From Thermodesulfobacteriota bacterium (GTDB taxonomy: Bacteria; Desulfobacterota_D; UBA1144; Nemesobacterales; CSP1-2), in assembly GCA_035559815.1 (NCBI GenBank), contig DATMAT010000051.1, positions 1 to 64,000 of the forward strand: 64,000 nt of DNA, in the 5' to 3' direction. The notes beneath the pieces are model-generated. The model was not told the origin of the DNA and did not search any database. It saw only the letters and a list, made by a program, of their open reading frames with translations. Made by a program: the position numbers and the translations under genes. Of the stretch, positions 52,618 to 60,606 are shown piece by piece (the first letter of the stretch is position 1; each line of letters starts with the position of its first letter).

Positions 52618-52730
52618 TTAGCCAGTAGCCAGGAATTGACACAGATGAGCACGAATGAAAAAAGCTTGTGCAAAAAACTCATGAAGATAATGTTTTCTAT
52701 TCGTGTAAATTCGTGTTCATTAGTGGCAAA
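52618..52730. repeat. GCCACGAAT inverted repeat, copy 4 (degenerate)
   Basis: Left part 'AATTGACACAGATGAGCACGAA', shortened here in meaning, and right part 'TTCGTGTTCATTAGTGGC' retain the family pattern. It fills the amidohydrolase to Sll0783-like gap. Confidence 0.65.
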
Positions 52731-52763
52731 ATTTTGAGAAAACAAAAAAGGAGGTAATGCAAA

Positions 52764-53255
52764 ATGGCTGTAGAGCGAGTAAAAGGAGAGAAACCCCAAA
52801 AGGGAAAGGCGATTGTTAATTATGAGGAGAAGGTATTCCCGGATTACAAAGCAAACCCGGGAGAGAAGGCATTATTTCTCGTCCATACGGTTCCGTATGA
52901 GGGATCGGTAGCCGGCATCAATATGCTTACGGCTATAAGGTGTAAGAGAAAAGGTTACGATGTGAGCGTCGTTTTCTACGGCCCGGCATCCGCTATCCCG
53001 GTTTACCGGGGCTGGCCCAACATCGGAGACGACGGTTATGGTGCGGGTATTCAGCTCTATCCCAATCTGGTTCAAAGGATGATCAGTGAGGGAATAAAGG
53101 TTTATGCCTGCCGTTTCTCTGCCGCCTGTCTTATCGGCGTGAGGGAAGAGGATATGCTCGAGGGTGTTAGACCAATACATCCGACCGACATCCTGGACAT
53201 AACCATCGAACATGCCAGAGCGGGCGCGATGATTTTCAGCACCTGGACTGTTTAG
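52764..53255 (+). CDS. MSMEG_0572/Sll0783-family nitrogen starvation protein
   Basis: The 163-residue protein matches the Sll0783/MSMEG_0572 family: 'EKVFPDYKANPGEKALFLVH' in sense, 'PYEGSVAGINMLTAIRCKRK' in sense, 'VVFYGPASAIPV', 'GIKVYACRFSAACLIG' and the C-terminal 'DILDITIEHARAGAMIFSTW' in sense ending TWTV. It has a DsrE-like alpha/beta fold with a conserved cysteine in 'YACRF'. In cyanobacteria the gene is induced by nitrogen deprivation. No enzymatic activity is established for it that I know of. AAAGGAGG precedes the ATG. Confidence 0.92.
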   Translation: MAVERVKGEKPQKGKAIVNYEEKVFPDYKANPGEKALFLVHTVPYEGSVAGINMLTAIRCKRKGYDVSVVFYGPASAIPVYRGWPNIGDDGYGAGIQLYPNLVQRMISEGIKVYACRFSAACLIGVREEDMLEGVRPIHPTDILDITIEHARAGAMIFSTWTV

Positions 53256-53287
53256 TTATACTGATTGTGGATATAAAGGCTTTTTCT

Positions 53288-53354
53288 GGCCACAGAGGAC
53301 ACAGAGAAAAGTAAGAACTTTACTATTCTCTTCATCCTCTGTGCACTCTGTGGC
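53288..53354. repeat. GCCACAGAG inverted repeat, variant of the family, copy 5
   Basis: Left GGCCACAGAGGACACAGAG and right CTCTGTGCACTCTGTGGCT. The layout is the same as in the GCCACGAAT family but the motif is CACAGAG on both arms, so the change is compensated. Confidence 0.75.
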
Positions 53355-53408
53355 TGATAATGTATCTCACGATCTGCAATCGTCAATCTGCAACTGAAGG
53401 AGGGGACT

Positions 53409-54539
53409 ATGGATTCGAAGACCCTGAAAGTGGAGCTACAGAGTTATGGTCTTAAGATTCCGGATACCAGGGACATAAGGAGAGGGGGAGCGGGACCAAC
53501 CGGAGGGATTCATCTAAAAATCCTTCCTGACTGTGAGGCCAATATCCCGGTAGTAGGCGATTTTCTTGATACTTCTCCATATCACCTCGACCAGATAAAC
53601 GGTGAATATTGGATATTCCGGGACGAGGTCGCCCTGGCCCAGGTTGAACTGATGGGTGCGGCCAGGTTCTACCAGCACAAAACATCGAGTGGAATACCGA
53701 TGCAGCGTATGGGACTCCTTCATTGCCCAACCACTTTTGCGACGACGCTCCTTCAGACCTGCGATTTCTGGCAAGACTGGAGGAGATGCCAGTTTTGCGG
53801 AATCGAGCTTACACTCCAGGATAGAAGCACGGTCGGGTTTAAGAATGCTAAGAGTCTGGTCGAGACTATATTGCTAGCCAAGGAGCTGGACGGAATCTCC
53901 AATATAGTCTTTACCTCGGGAGTGGCTAAAGATGAAGAGAAGGCTCTGGCCAAATATGCGGAAATATGCTCGGAGGTGAAGAGGGCAACCGGGCTTCCCA
54001 TTCAGCTTCAAATAATTCCGCCGGAAGACCTGTCCTGGCTAAGGCGTTTGAAGGATTCAGGTGTGGACGCTTTGGGAGTCCACATAGAAACATTTGACCC
54101 CGATGTCTTCGAGAAGGTAACGCCGGGGAAGGCGAAGATCGGGTTCAACCGTTATGTGGAAACATGGAAGGAGGCGGTTAGCGTCTTTGGCCGATGGCAG
54201 GTGAGCACTTATATTCTAGTCGGATTGGGAGAGAGACTGGAGACAGTTACACAGGGTGTCGCTCTGTGCGCTGAAATTGGGGTCTATCCGTTCATAGTTC
54301 CGTTTCGTCCGATTGCCGGCACGCCGATGGAGAATGTAAAGCCTCCCAAGCCGGAGGTGATGGAGTATGTTTACACCGAAGCAGCGAAGATACTTTCTAA
54401 ATACGATGGACGCTCGAAGAGCAGCAAGGCCGGATGTGTAAGCTGCGGTGAATGCTCGGCGCTTCCCGATTTCGAAAAGGCTTTGAACCCGGGCAACGTG
54501 AGGTTTAAGAAATTCGCAAGGACTATAAATGTGAGTTGA
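53409..54539 (+). CDS. radical SAM protein, MSMEG_0568 family
   Basis: The 376-residue protein is the radical-SAM member of the Nit1C-type cluster. The cluster-binding cysteines are unusual: C118-x8-C127-x2-C130 ('TCDFWQDWRRCQFC') instead of CX3CX2C. The biotin-synthase-like barrel follows ('VETILLAKELDGISNIVFTS' in sense, 'GVHIETFDPDVFEKVTPGK', 'STYILVGLGE', 'IVPFRPIAGTPME'). The C-terminus has another cysteine set, C343/C346/C349 ('GCVSCGEC'), which could bind an auxiliary Fe-S cluster. The reaction is unknown. AAGGAGG precedes the ATG. Confidence 0.92.
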   Translation: MDSKTLKVELQSYGLKIPDTRDIRRGGAGPTGGIHLKILPDCEANIPVVGDFLDTSPYHLDQINGEYWIFRDEVALAQVELMGAARFYQHKTSSGIPMQRMGLLHCPTTFATTLLQTCDFWQDWRRCQFCGIELTLQDRSTVGFKNAKSLVETILLAKELDGISNIVFTSGVAKDEEKALAKYAEICSEVKRATGLPIQLQIIPPEDLSWLRRLKDSGVDALGVHIETFDPDVFEKVTPGKAKIGFNRYVETWKEAVSVFGRWQVSTYILVGLGERLETVTQGVALCAEIGVYPFIVPFRPIAGTPMENVKPPKPEVMEYVYTEAAKILSKYDGRSKSSKAGCVSCGECSALPDFEKALNPGNVRFKKFARTINVS

Positions 54540-54809
54540 ATTATTTGAATATAGGTTAATTTGCTTCTTTCCGTATATTATCGGAAGGCGTGTGAATTAT
54601 AGGAAAGAAAAGGTGCTATGTAGGATTAATAACCCATTCATCCTGAGCCTGTCGAAGGATGGAAAGTATTCTCTCTAGCTTATGAAGGCGCCCTTCGACG
54701 AGCTCAGGACGAGCGGAGATATATATATCCGCAATATCCACTTTACTAAATGAGTTTACTCTTGGGTGGGAGGGAGTATAAAAGTAATTTCTAATGTGAG
54801 TGAGGAGAA

Positions 54810-56168
54810 ATGAACATGGCACAAAACAATCTTCGCATAATCGTAATAGGTGGCGGGGCTGGCGGAATTTCTGCCGCCTCGACGGCAAAGAACGTCAACC
54901 CGGACGCCTCCGTTACTCTATTTACCGAATATGAGGACGTAGCTTACAGCCCTTGCGGCATTCCTTTCGTTCACGGTAGGGAGATTCCCAGCTTTGAGAG
55001 CCTCTTTCTTCAAACCTCGGAGCATTACGCTCAGATAGGAATCGATTTGAGGCTGCAAACCACGGTTACCGGGATCGACATTAATAAACGCACGGTAAGC
55101 GTCGGCTCTCAAGAGTTCCCATGGGACCGGCTGGTGATAGCCACCGGGTTTGAATATGAGAAACCGGAAATCCCTGGTGTTGATTTAGAGGGGATTCATT
55201 ATGTTAAAAACATCCGTCGAGCGATGGAGTTTGATAAGATTCTCGACCAGATTAAGAAGGTAGTTGTGGTAGCGGCTACGCCATTGGGGATCGAAATGGC
55301 CGGAAATCTGGCCCATAGAGGGCTTGAAACCCATCTTGTGGACGAAGGCCCCTGGCTTATGTCTAAGGTCGCCGACCCGGACATCATGGAGCCGGTGCAG
55401 AAATCTTTAGAAGAGCTTGGGGTGAAGATCCATTTCGGGACCAAGGTTCTTGAATTCAGGGGTTCAGACGGAAGGGTAAAATCCGTTGTTACCACTGATG
55501 GTGATATAGATTGCGATGTGGTTGTGGTTGCCACGAATAAAAAGCCGAATAACCGGCTTTCACGGGAGGCGGGGTTGAAGATCGGCTCGACCGGTGGGGT
55601 GGTGGTGGATGACCACATGCGGACGTCGGTGAAGGATGTTTACGCCGTCGGAGACTGTGCTGAGGTTATCCACGGTGTTACCGACCTTCCTATTCAGGGT
55701 CTTTCCGGAAGTCACGCTTATTCACAGGGAAGGGTGGCCGGAGCGAATGCGGCTGGAGAGGAGCGTGCCTACGACCCGGTTTACGTGCCCTGGGGAATGG
55801 TTGGTGGAAAGGTGCAGATGGGTGGGGTCTCTATGGGGGAGACGTTGCATAAGGCTCTGGGTATACCTCATTTTGTCGCAGTAGCCGTAGGAATTTCAAG
55901 AGCTAGATACTACCCGGGTGTGAGCAGGATACGGGTGAAGCTGATTGCCGACCCTAAAACACTTCGGGTGATGGGCGCTCAGATGTCCGGTGGAGAGGGG
56001 ATCAAAGAAAGGGCTGACTTTCTGGCATTTACCATAAAGCGTGGGGCTACGCTACACGACTACGCCTGGATGGAGAATGTGTATTCCCCTCCGATTGGAG
56101 CGCTGATGGAGCCTATTGCCCTGGCCGCCCAGGCCGGGCTGGCGGAGTTGAAGAAGGGAAACAAGTAA
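54810..56168 (+). CDS. FAD-dependent pyridine nucleotide-disulfide oxidoreductase (CoA-disulfide reductase/NADH oxidase type)
   Basis: The 452-residue flavoprotein has the FAD loop 'IVIGGGAGGISAAS', a single redox-active cysteine C49 in 'YSPCGIPF' (as in CoA-disulfide reductases and NADH oxidases), the second FAD motif 'VKDVYAVGDCAEV', and a C-terminal dimerisation domain with 'YSPPIGALMEPIALAAQ'. The NAD(P)-binding loop, usually GGGxIGxE, reads 'VVAATPLGIEMAGN', so two of the glycines are lost and nicotinamide binding may be altered. In Nit1C clusters a different flavoprotein (MSMEG_0569) occupies this place. GAGGAG precedes the ATG. Confidence 0.87.
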   Translation: MNMAQNNLRIIVIGGGAGGISAASTAKNVNPDASVTLFTEYEDVAYSPCGIPFVHGREIPSFESLFLQTSEHYAQIGIDLRLQTTVTGIDINKRTVSVGSQEFPWDRLVIATGFEYEKPEIPGVDLEGIHYVKNIRRAMEFDKILDQIKKVVVVAATPLGIEMAGNLAHRGLETHLVDEGPWLMSKVADPDIMEPVQKSLEELGVKIHFGTKVLEFRGSDGRVKSVVTTDGDIDCDVVVVATNKKPNNRLSREAGLKIGSTGGVVVDDHMRTSVKDVYAVGDCAEVIHGVTDLPIQGLSGSHAYSQGRVAGANAAGEERAYDPVYVPWGMVGGKVQMGGVSMGETLHKALGIPHFVAVAVGISRARYYPGVSRIRVKLIADPKTLRVMGAQMSGGEGIKERADFLAFTIKRGATLHDYAWMENVYSPPIGALMEPIALAAQAGLAELKKGNK

Positions 56169-56174
56169 AGGTTT

Positions 56175-56317
56175 AACCACGAATTTAGAGAGATTAACTC
56201 GACTGAAAACAAACAAGATACAAGATGCAGATTCAGAGTTATGTAAAAAATTCTCATGAATTATTCATCATCATTAATGCATCATTTTATTAGTGTGAAT
56301 TCGTGCTCATTTGTGGC
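56175..56317. repeat. GCCACGAAT inverted repeat, copy 6 (expanded)
   Basis: Left end AACCACGAATTTAGAGAGATT, right end GTGTGAATTCGTGCTCATTTG then TGGCT; the interior is longer (about 100 bases) and AT-rich. Confidence 0.65.
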
Positions 56318-56340
56318 TAAATTATTACCAAGGAACTAAA

Positions 56341-56601
56341 ATGATAGAACAAAAATCATTCGGTGAATGGCTTAGAAAAAATGCTGAAAAATACTTGCTC
56401 GAGGCCGCCACCGACGAGATGGCGGCCCGTTACCCCGAATTCTGCGCGAAGCCTTATCGTGAAAGCGGCCTGGGTCCCTTTTTCTGGAGAAACATCTTTG
56501 TCCCGATTTATTCTAAGATTCCCTGGGGTATCCGCCGGAGGTTAATTCTCCTTAGCTCGTACCCTTCGGGCCAGCGCCCGCATTGGAAAAGATGGGGCTG
56601 A
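56341..56601 (+). CDS. small conserved-looking basic protein of the cluster, unknown
   Basis: The 86-residue protein (MIEQKSFGEWLRKNAEKYLL at the start) has an acidic helical N-terminus, one cysteine ('EFCAKPY'), an aromatic segment 'GPFFWRNIFVPIYSKIPWGI' that could be a membrane-surface helix, and a basic end 'SGQRPHWKRWG'. AAGGAAC precedes the ATG. It does not resemble the small MSMEG_0570 protein of other Nit1C clusters. It is placed between the flavoprotein and AllH, so is likely part of the operon; I do not recognise it. Confidence 0.65.
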   Translation: MIEQKSFGEWLRKNAEKYLLEAATDEMAARYPEFCAKPYRESGLGPFFWRNIFVPIYSKIPWGIRRRLILLSSYPSGQRPHWKRWG

Positions 56602-56621
56602 TTCGTTTTGAAACTATTTCT

Positions 56622-56692
56622 AACCACAACCGCACGACGACACCAAGAAATGTTTCCAGAGTTTTACTTTGTGCCGTTGTGTGGTAGTGGTT
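56622..56692. repeat. inverted repeat, divergent member of the GCCACGAAT family, copy 7
   Basis: Left AACCACAACCGCACGACGACA and right TGTGCCGTTGTGTGGTAGTGG. The element ends seven bases before the likely allH start. Confidence 0.6.
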
Positions 56693-56698
56693 ATTAAC

Positions 56699-57685
56699 GT
56701 GGATGATTTGATAATAGAAGCTGAATTCGTCGGCCATAGAGCGGCAAAAGCACTGCGCGGTTCTAGAAAGACAGCCAGGGTGCATAGCGTCTTTGACCGG
56801 GGATTCTATATCCAAATCGGCAGAAATCTGATTAGCGTGATCAAAAATGAAGACTTTATCAGTCCTACCTCGATAGTCATCGGTGATCCCTATGAGAGAG
56901 GGTTCAGGTCAATAGGTATAGAAGAAGGAATGAAAATCGAGATTAATGGGGATAGTCTGGTTTTTGAGGACAAAGCGCTCACCATCAGATTCGGGAAATC
57001 TGCCAATTCGTTTTCCCCACCGGTTCCCAAGCGGAGTGCCCTTTTGGACTTAATCAAGATCAGTCTCAATCTTAGAATCTTGAGAGACGTGATATACACC
57101 TGTCCAAGCCGGGAAGGGCTTGTTCCTCTCTTGGAGAATGTGGAGTTATATGGACCAGCACAAGTTTTTCTTAGACCTCAAATGCCAATCCTTTCGGAAA
57201 AAGCGAGGCCCAATATCGAGACGCTCATGTGGGGACTATTTAGCGGTGATCACAATATGATATTAGCCAGAGCCTCGGAAATACTTGGGCTTGGACCAGG
57301 GCTCACTCCTTCTGGTGACGATTTTCTTGCCGGATTAATACTCAGTTTGGTAATAGGGGGAAAGGCACTTCGGAAAAATGGCACAAAAGAGTTGATTTTC
57401 TACCAGAAGCTGTCTAGAGACATCTGTAAATTGGCCAAGGAAAAGACTACGATTTACAGCCAAATCTTTCTAAATCAAGCACGAAGGGGTGAAGGCCCCA
57501 AAGCTGTGGTTGAGTTGATTCATGCTCTTCTGACAAAAGACCCGAACCAGGTCGCCTCCTCCGCCAAGACGGTCATAGGCATGGGGGAAACATCCGGGGC
57601 CGATATTGCCATCGGCATCTACTACGGCATCCGCTTTTTGATCTCGAGGCTGGAGAGGCTAGAAGACATGTTGGAACTTGAATAA
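56699..57685 (+). CDS. allH: DUF2877 protein, oxamate carbamoyltransferase subunit AllH (YlbF)
   Basis: The protein of about 328 residues carries the DUF2877 signature 'LGLGPGLTPSGDDFLAGLIL' (in sense) that identifies YlbF/AllH, plus 'GRVHSVF'-like 'ARVHSVFDRGFYIQ' near the start and a C-terminal 'VIGMGETSGADIAIGIYYGI' in sense. With AllF and AllG, encoded 6-9 kb upstream on the same strand, it should complete the oxamate carbamoyltransferase. Its separation from the other two by the Nit1C-type genes means the two modules are interleaved rather than merely adjacent. The start is uncertain: TTG 56669 and several GTG codons precede or follow; GTG 56699 clears the repeat. Confidence 0.88.
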   Translation: MDDLIIEAEFVGHRAAKALRGSRKTARVHSVFDRGFYIQIGRNLISVIKNEDFISPTSIVIGDPYERGFRSIGIEEGMKIEINGDSLVFEDKALTIRFGKSANSFSPPVPKRSALLDLIKISLNLRILRDVIYTCPSREGLVPLLENVELYGPAQVFLRPQMPILSEKARPNIETLMWGLFSGDHNMILARASEILGLGPGLTPSGDDFLAGLILSLVIGGKALRKNGTKELIFYQKLSRDICKLAKEKTTIYSQIFLNQARRGEGPKAVVELIHALLTKDPNQVASSAKTVIGMGETSGADIAIGIYYGIRFLISRLERLEDMLELE

Positions 57686-57837
57686 ATCGTTGATAATTAA
57701 GACATAGAAGGAATTACTGTTCATGATTCGACTAGCTCACCATGAATGGCTTAGTTCTAATGCCGTTCACCCTGGAGCCTATCGAAGGGTGTGTTTTTTG
57801 CGTAGTTTTAATCAAAATCAAATTAACGACATCTTCC

Positions 57838-59016
57838 ATGAAATCTCTTAAAATCGCCCTACTCACCTACTCAACCAAGCCACGAGGCGGAGTGGTGCAT
57901 ACTTTATCTTTAGCAGAGGAATTAGCCCATCTTGGACACCGGGTTCATATATATGCCCTTAGCGGTGGAGAGGGTTTTTTCAGGCCGGTAGGCGTTCCTT
58001 ATACCCTAATTCCCTGCGAGAACTTGCCCGATGAGGGTATGGATGAAAAGGTGAAGAGATACATCAATACCTACTCCACATACCTGGCTTATACAAATCT
58101 AGATTGCGACATCTACCATGCTGAGGATTGCATTTCTGCAAATGCGCTTCTGGTGTTGCGTAATCTTGGTTTGATTAAATCCTTCATAAGAACCGTTCAC
58201 CACGTAGATGATTTCACGTCACCATCGCTGATCGAGTGTCAATTGAGAAGCATCATCGAGCCTGACCACATAATCGTTGTCAGTAAATTCTGGGAAAATG
58301 AGCTTCGCTCTCGATTTTCCCTGAACCCCACCGTCATTAACAACGGCGTAGATGTGGAGAGGTTTAAAATTACCGGCGTCGAGGGATTCAAGGATAAAGC
58401 TAAAGAAGACTTCTTGGTAAGCGGGTGTAGGGTGATTCTCAGCGTAGGCGGAATCGAGCCGCGAAAGAACACGCTAACCACACTACGGGCATTTGGAATT
58501 GCCAAATCATATTTTAAAGAAAAGGGTGAGCGTTTAGTCTGGCTAATCGGAGGCGGAGAAACGCTGTTCGATTACCGGGTGTATCGTGATGAATTCTTTT
58601 CTGAGGTGAAAAGGTCTGGATGTAGGTTAGATGAAGACATAATACTTCTTGGCAATGTTCCCGATGATTCGATGACTAAACTCTATGGAGCGGCGGATGT
58701 TTTGGTCTTTCCCTCGGTGAAAGAAGGCTGGGGGCTCGTCGTCTTTGAAGCCATGGCCTCCGGGCTTCCAGTGATTGCCTCTATTATCGAACCTCTCACC
58801 GAGTATCTAGGAGACGAAGAAAATTCTTTACTGGTTTCACCGATGGACTATGAAGCATTGGCTCACGGGATCATCAGGGCCATGGAGAATCCGGAGCTCC
58901 GGGACAGACTGATAAAAAACGGAAGAAAAACAGCCGAGTCTTATAGCTGGAGGACTACGGCGTTAAAGCATGAGGAGTTTTATGAAGGGATCTTAGAAAG
59001 TGTTGATATAAAATAA
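57838..59016 (+). CDS. family 1/4-like glycosyltransferase, MSMEG_0565 family
   Basis: The protein of about 392 residues starts 'MKSLKIALLTYSTKPRGGVV' and has 'VHTLSLAEELAHLGHRVHIY' in sense, matching MSMEG_0565-family GT-B glycosyltransferases of the same conserved neighbourhood. The C-terminal donor domain has 'VGGIEPRKNTLTTLRAF' and the E-x7-E motif 'EGWGLVVFEAMASGLPVIA'. It may glycosylate the pathway product. ATG 57838 begins the conserved sequence; an upstream ATG at 57742 adds 32 non-conserved residues. It is the last gene of the cluster. Confidence 0.9.
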   Translation: MKSLKIALLTYSTKPRGGVVHTLSLAEELAHLGHRVHIYALSGGEGFFRPVGVPYTLIPCENLPDEGMDEKVKRYINTYSTYLAYTNLDCDIYHAEDCISANALLVLRNLGLIKSFIRTVHHVDDFTSPSLIECQLRSIIEPDHIIVVSKFWENELRSRFSLNPTVINNGVDVERFKITGVEGFKDKAKEDFLVSGCRVILSVGGIEPRKNTLTTLRAFGIAKSYFKEKGERLVWLIGGGETLFDYRVYRDEFFSEVKRSGCRLDEDIILLGNVPDDSMTKLYGAADVLVFPSVKEGWGLVVFEAMASGLPVIASIIEPLTEYLGDEENSLLVSPMDYEALAHGIIRAMENPELRDRLIKNGRKTAESYSWRTTALKHEEFYEGILESVDIK

Positions 59017-59040
59017 CAAAAAATGGGTTCGAGCTGCACG

Positions 59041-59370
59041 CTATGGCGCAAACATCTCTGCAAGCACTTCAAGGATCTTATCTTGAGTTGAATTATCAAT
59101 CTTCCCGATTCTTTTGACAAGCCTTGTTTTATCAACCGTCCTTATTTTATCGAGCACGATTAGCCCTTGCTTACCTTTGAAAGTACAAGGTACACGCGTA
59201 GGATATATTTTCCCTTTGGTTGTCATCGGAGCAATGATTATAGTGTTTATAAACCGGTTCATTTCATCGGGAGAAATAATGAGACAGGGTCTTGTTTTTT
59301 TAATCTCACTGCCTACGGTAGGATCAAGGTTGACTAGATAGACTTCAAATCGCTTTACCGCCATTCCCAT
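59041..59370 (-). CDS. mazF: MazF/PemK-family mRNA interferase toxin
   Basis: The 109-residue protein has the MazF core: 'RFEVYLVNLDPTVGSEIKKT' in sense, 'RPCLIISPDEMN', 'IIIAPMTTKG' and 'GLIVLDKIRTVDKTRLVKRI' in sense. It should cleave mRNA at short motifs. It overlaps the antitoxin gene by 16 bases. This is the only toxin-antitoxin pair in the window with both partners intact. Confidence 0.93.
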   Translation of the reverse strand: MGMAVKRFEVYLVNLDPTVGSEIKKTRPCLIISPDEMNRFINTIIIAPMTTKGKIYPTRVPCTFKGKQGLIVLDKIRTVDKTRLVKRIGKIDNSTQDKILEVLAEMFAP

Positions 59371-59612
59371 TCATCCGTGTCCCATTCGGTACGACCGGTC
59401 AGGTCCTCGTCGAGCAGTTTATCGTCGCCATGCGTGGCCATCGAGCGAAATGCTTCCGCCCAATTCTGTCTAGGTTGTTTAGGGGATGAAAGAACAATCC
59501 GGTTTTTTTCTACTTGGAGCTCAACCTCGTCCTTGAGACCGGTTTGATCCAGGATGGCTTTGGGGATGCGGATCCCTTGTGAATTACCGATTTTAATGAT
59601 GCTGATTTTCAT
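59355..59612 (-). CDS. mazE: MazE/AbrB-type antitoxin
   Basis: The 85-residue protein starts 'MKISIIKIGNSQGIRIPKAI', a swapped-hairpin AbrB DNA-binding domain, and ends with an acidic toxin-binding tail 'TGRTEWDTDEWEW'. It is translated before MazF and probably autoregulates the operon. Confidence 0.92.
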   Translation of the reverse strand: MKISIIKIGNSQGIRIPKAILDQTGLKDEVELQVEKNRIVLSSPKQPRQNWAEAFRSMATHGDDKLLDEDLTGRTEWDTDEWEWR

Positions 59613-59843
59613 CAGGTTTAACCTCTAAGTGTAAGTAGCTATATTGTAATTACAAAATAAATTGTGTCAAGCTTTGGAACTGCTTGTGTGGTTAAAAATG
59701 GGGCGACTTTTCATGGCTTACGAACCCTTATTCGATCAATCTTAGGGTTAGGTAAAAACCGAACATCTCGGCACGTAACCGGTGTTTTTGTAGCATAAAA
59801 GGCTGATTTCTGTGCTTACGTGCAATTCCTTGTTAGATCACTC

Positions 59844-60455
59844 TTAGTTCGCACTTAGCTTTTCCTCGAAGCTGGCATACGGCAGGAAGCGGTCGCGATC
59901 AAACGGAGGCTCGTCGCGGCCGGGTATTCGCTCCCCAGGCCACTCTTTTACCCACCAGTTTCTTTCATCCTCATCAGCATAGTATTTTAGGTAGATGTAT
60001 ATATCTTCTTCACTGCCGCTTCCAACCAAATCAATGTGACAAGCAAAGTCAGCATTGTCGGGCTGCATGACCATCTCTTCACGTAGTAAGTCGCTCCAAA
60101 GCTGGTTATATAGTTCGCGATCACTCAGGTGGTTAGTGTGATGCAGGTACACGTGAAGTAAAGAAAGCGCGTTAACTACTTCCCATAATTTGGCCATCAG
60201 TTGAGAGTCATCTAATTCATCAGGTGAAGGTAAAGATATGCCCGATTCAATTAGAACTTGAAACGGTTGGTTCCAAGCTGCTTGCTCGAATGCGGCAACG
60301 TATTCCCAGAATTTTTCTTTAATTTCTGCCGGGCAACGGGATGGTTCATCGCAAACCATTTGTTCAGCAGTTAGTTCTTCTGACTGTTTTTTCAAATTCC
60401 GAATGCGGGTTTTTACGTCGTCCTGCCCTACATTCTTTTTACTCTTTTTTGACAT
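59844..60455 (-). CDS. hypothetical protein
   Basis: The protein of about 203 residues starts MSKKSKKNVGQDDVKTRIRN, with AAGGAAC upstream supporting ATG 60455. It is acidic and mostly helical, with 'HVYLHHTNHLSDRELYNQLW' (in sense) near the middle and a C-terminal 'GRDEPPFDRDRFLPYASFEE' in sense. No transmembrane segments or catalytic motif are evident, and I do not recognise a family. Confidence 0.65.
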   Translation of the reverse strand: MSKKSKKNVGQDDVKTRIRNLKKQSEELTAEQMVCDEPSRCPAEIKEKFWEYVAAFEQAAWNQPFQVLIESGISLPSPDELDDSQLMAKLWEVVNALSLLHVYLHHTNHLSDRELYNQLWSDLLREEMVMQPDNADFACHIDLVGSGSEEDIYIYLKYYADEDERNWWVKEWPGERIPGRDEPPFDRDRFLPYASFEEKLSAN

Positions 60456-60606
60456 GGATGTTCCTTTTCTTATGCTGCTTAACTTTTTCACCGGTAAGGT
60501 TTCCATTCCTCCGCGCTCATACCACAAGCACTCGTAATTATGGCTGTCTTTGTAGCGGGCTAAAAAATCGGTCTATTAATCTTGGTTTACGCAACTATCT
60601 CCGTCG

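Noticed and set aside
56341-56601. MSMEG_0570-family small protein
   Set aside because: Length is similar but the sequence pattern I remember for that family is not present.
57742-57837. N-terminal extension of the MSMEG_0565-like glycosyltransferase
   Set aside because: The conserved sequence begins at ATG 57838; the upstream codons lie in repeat-like sequence.
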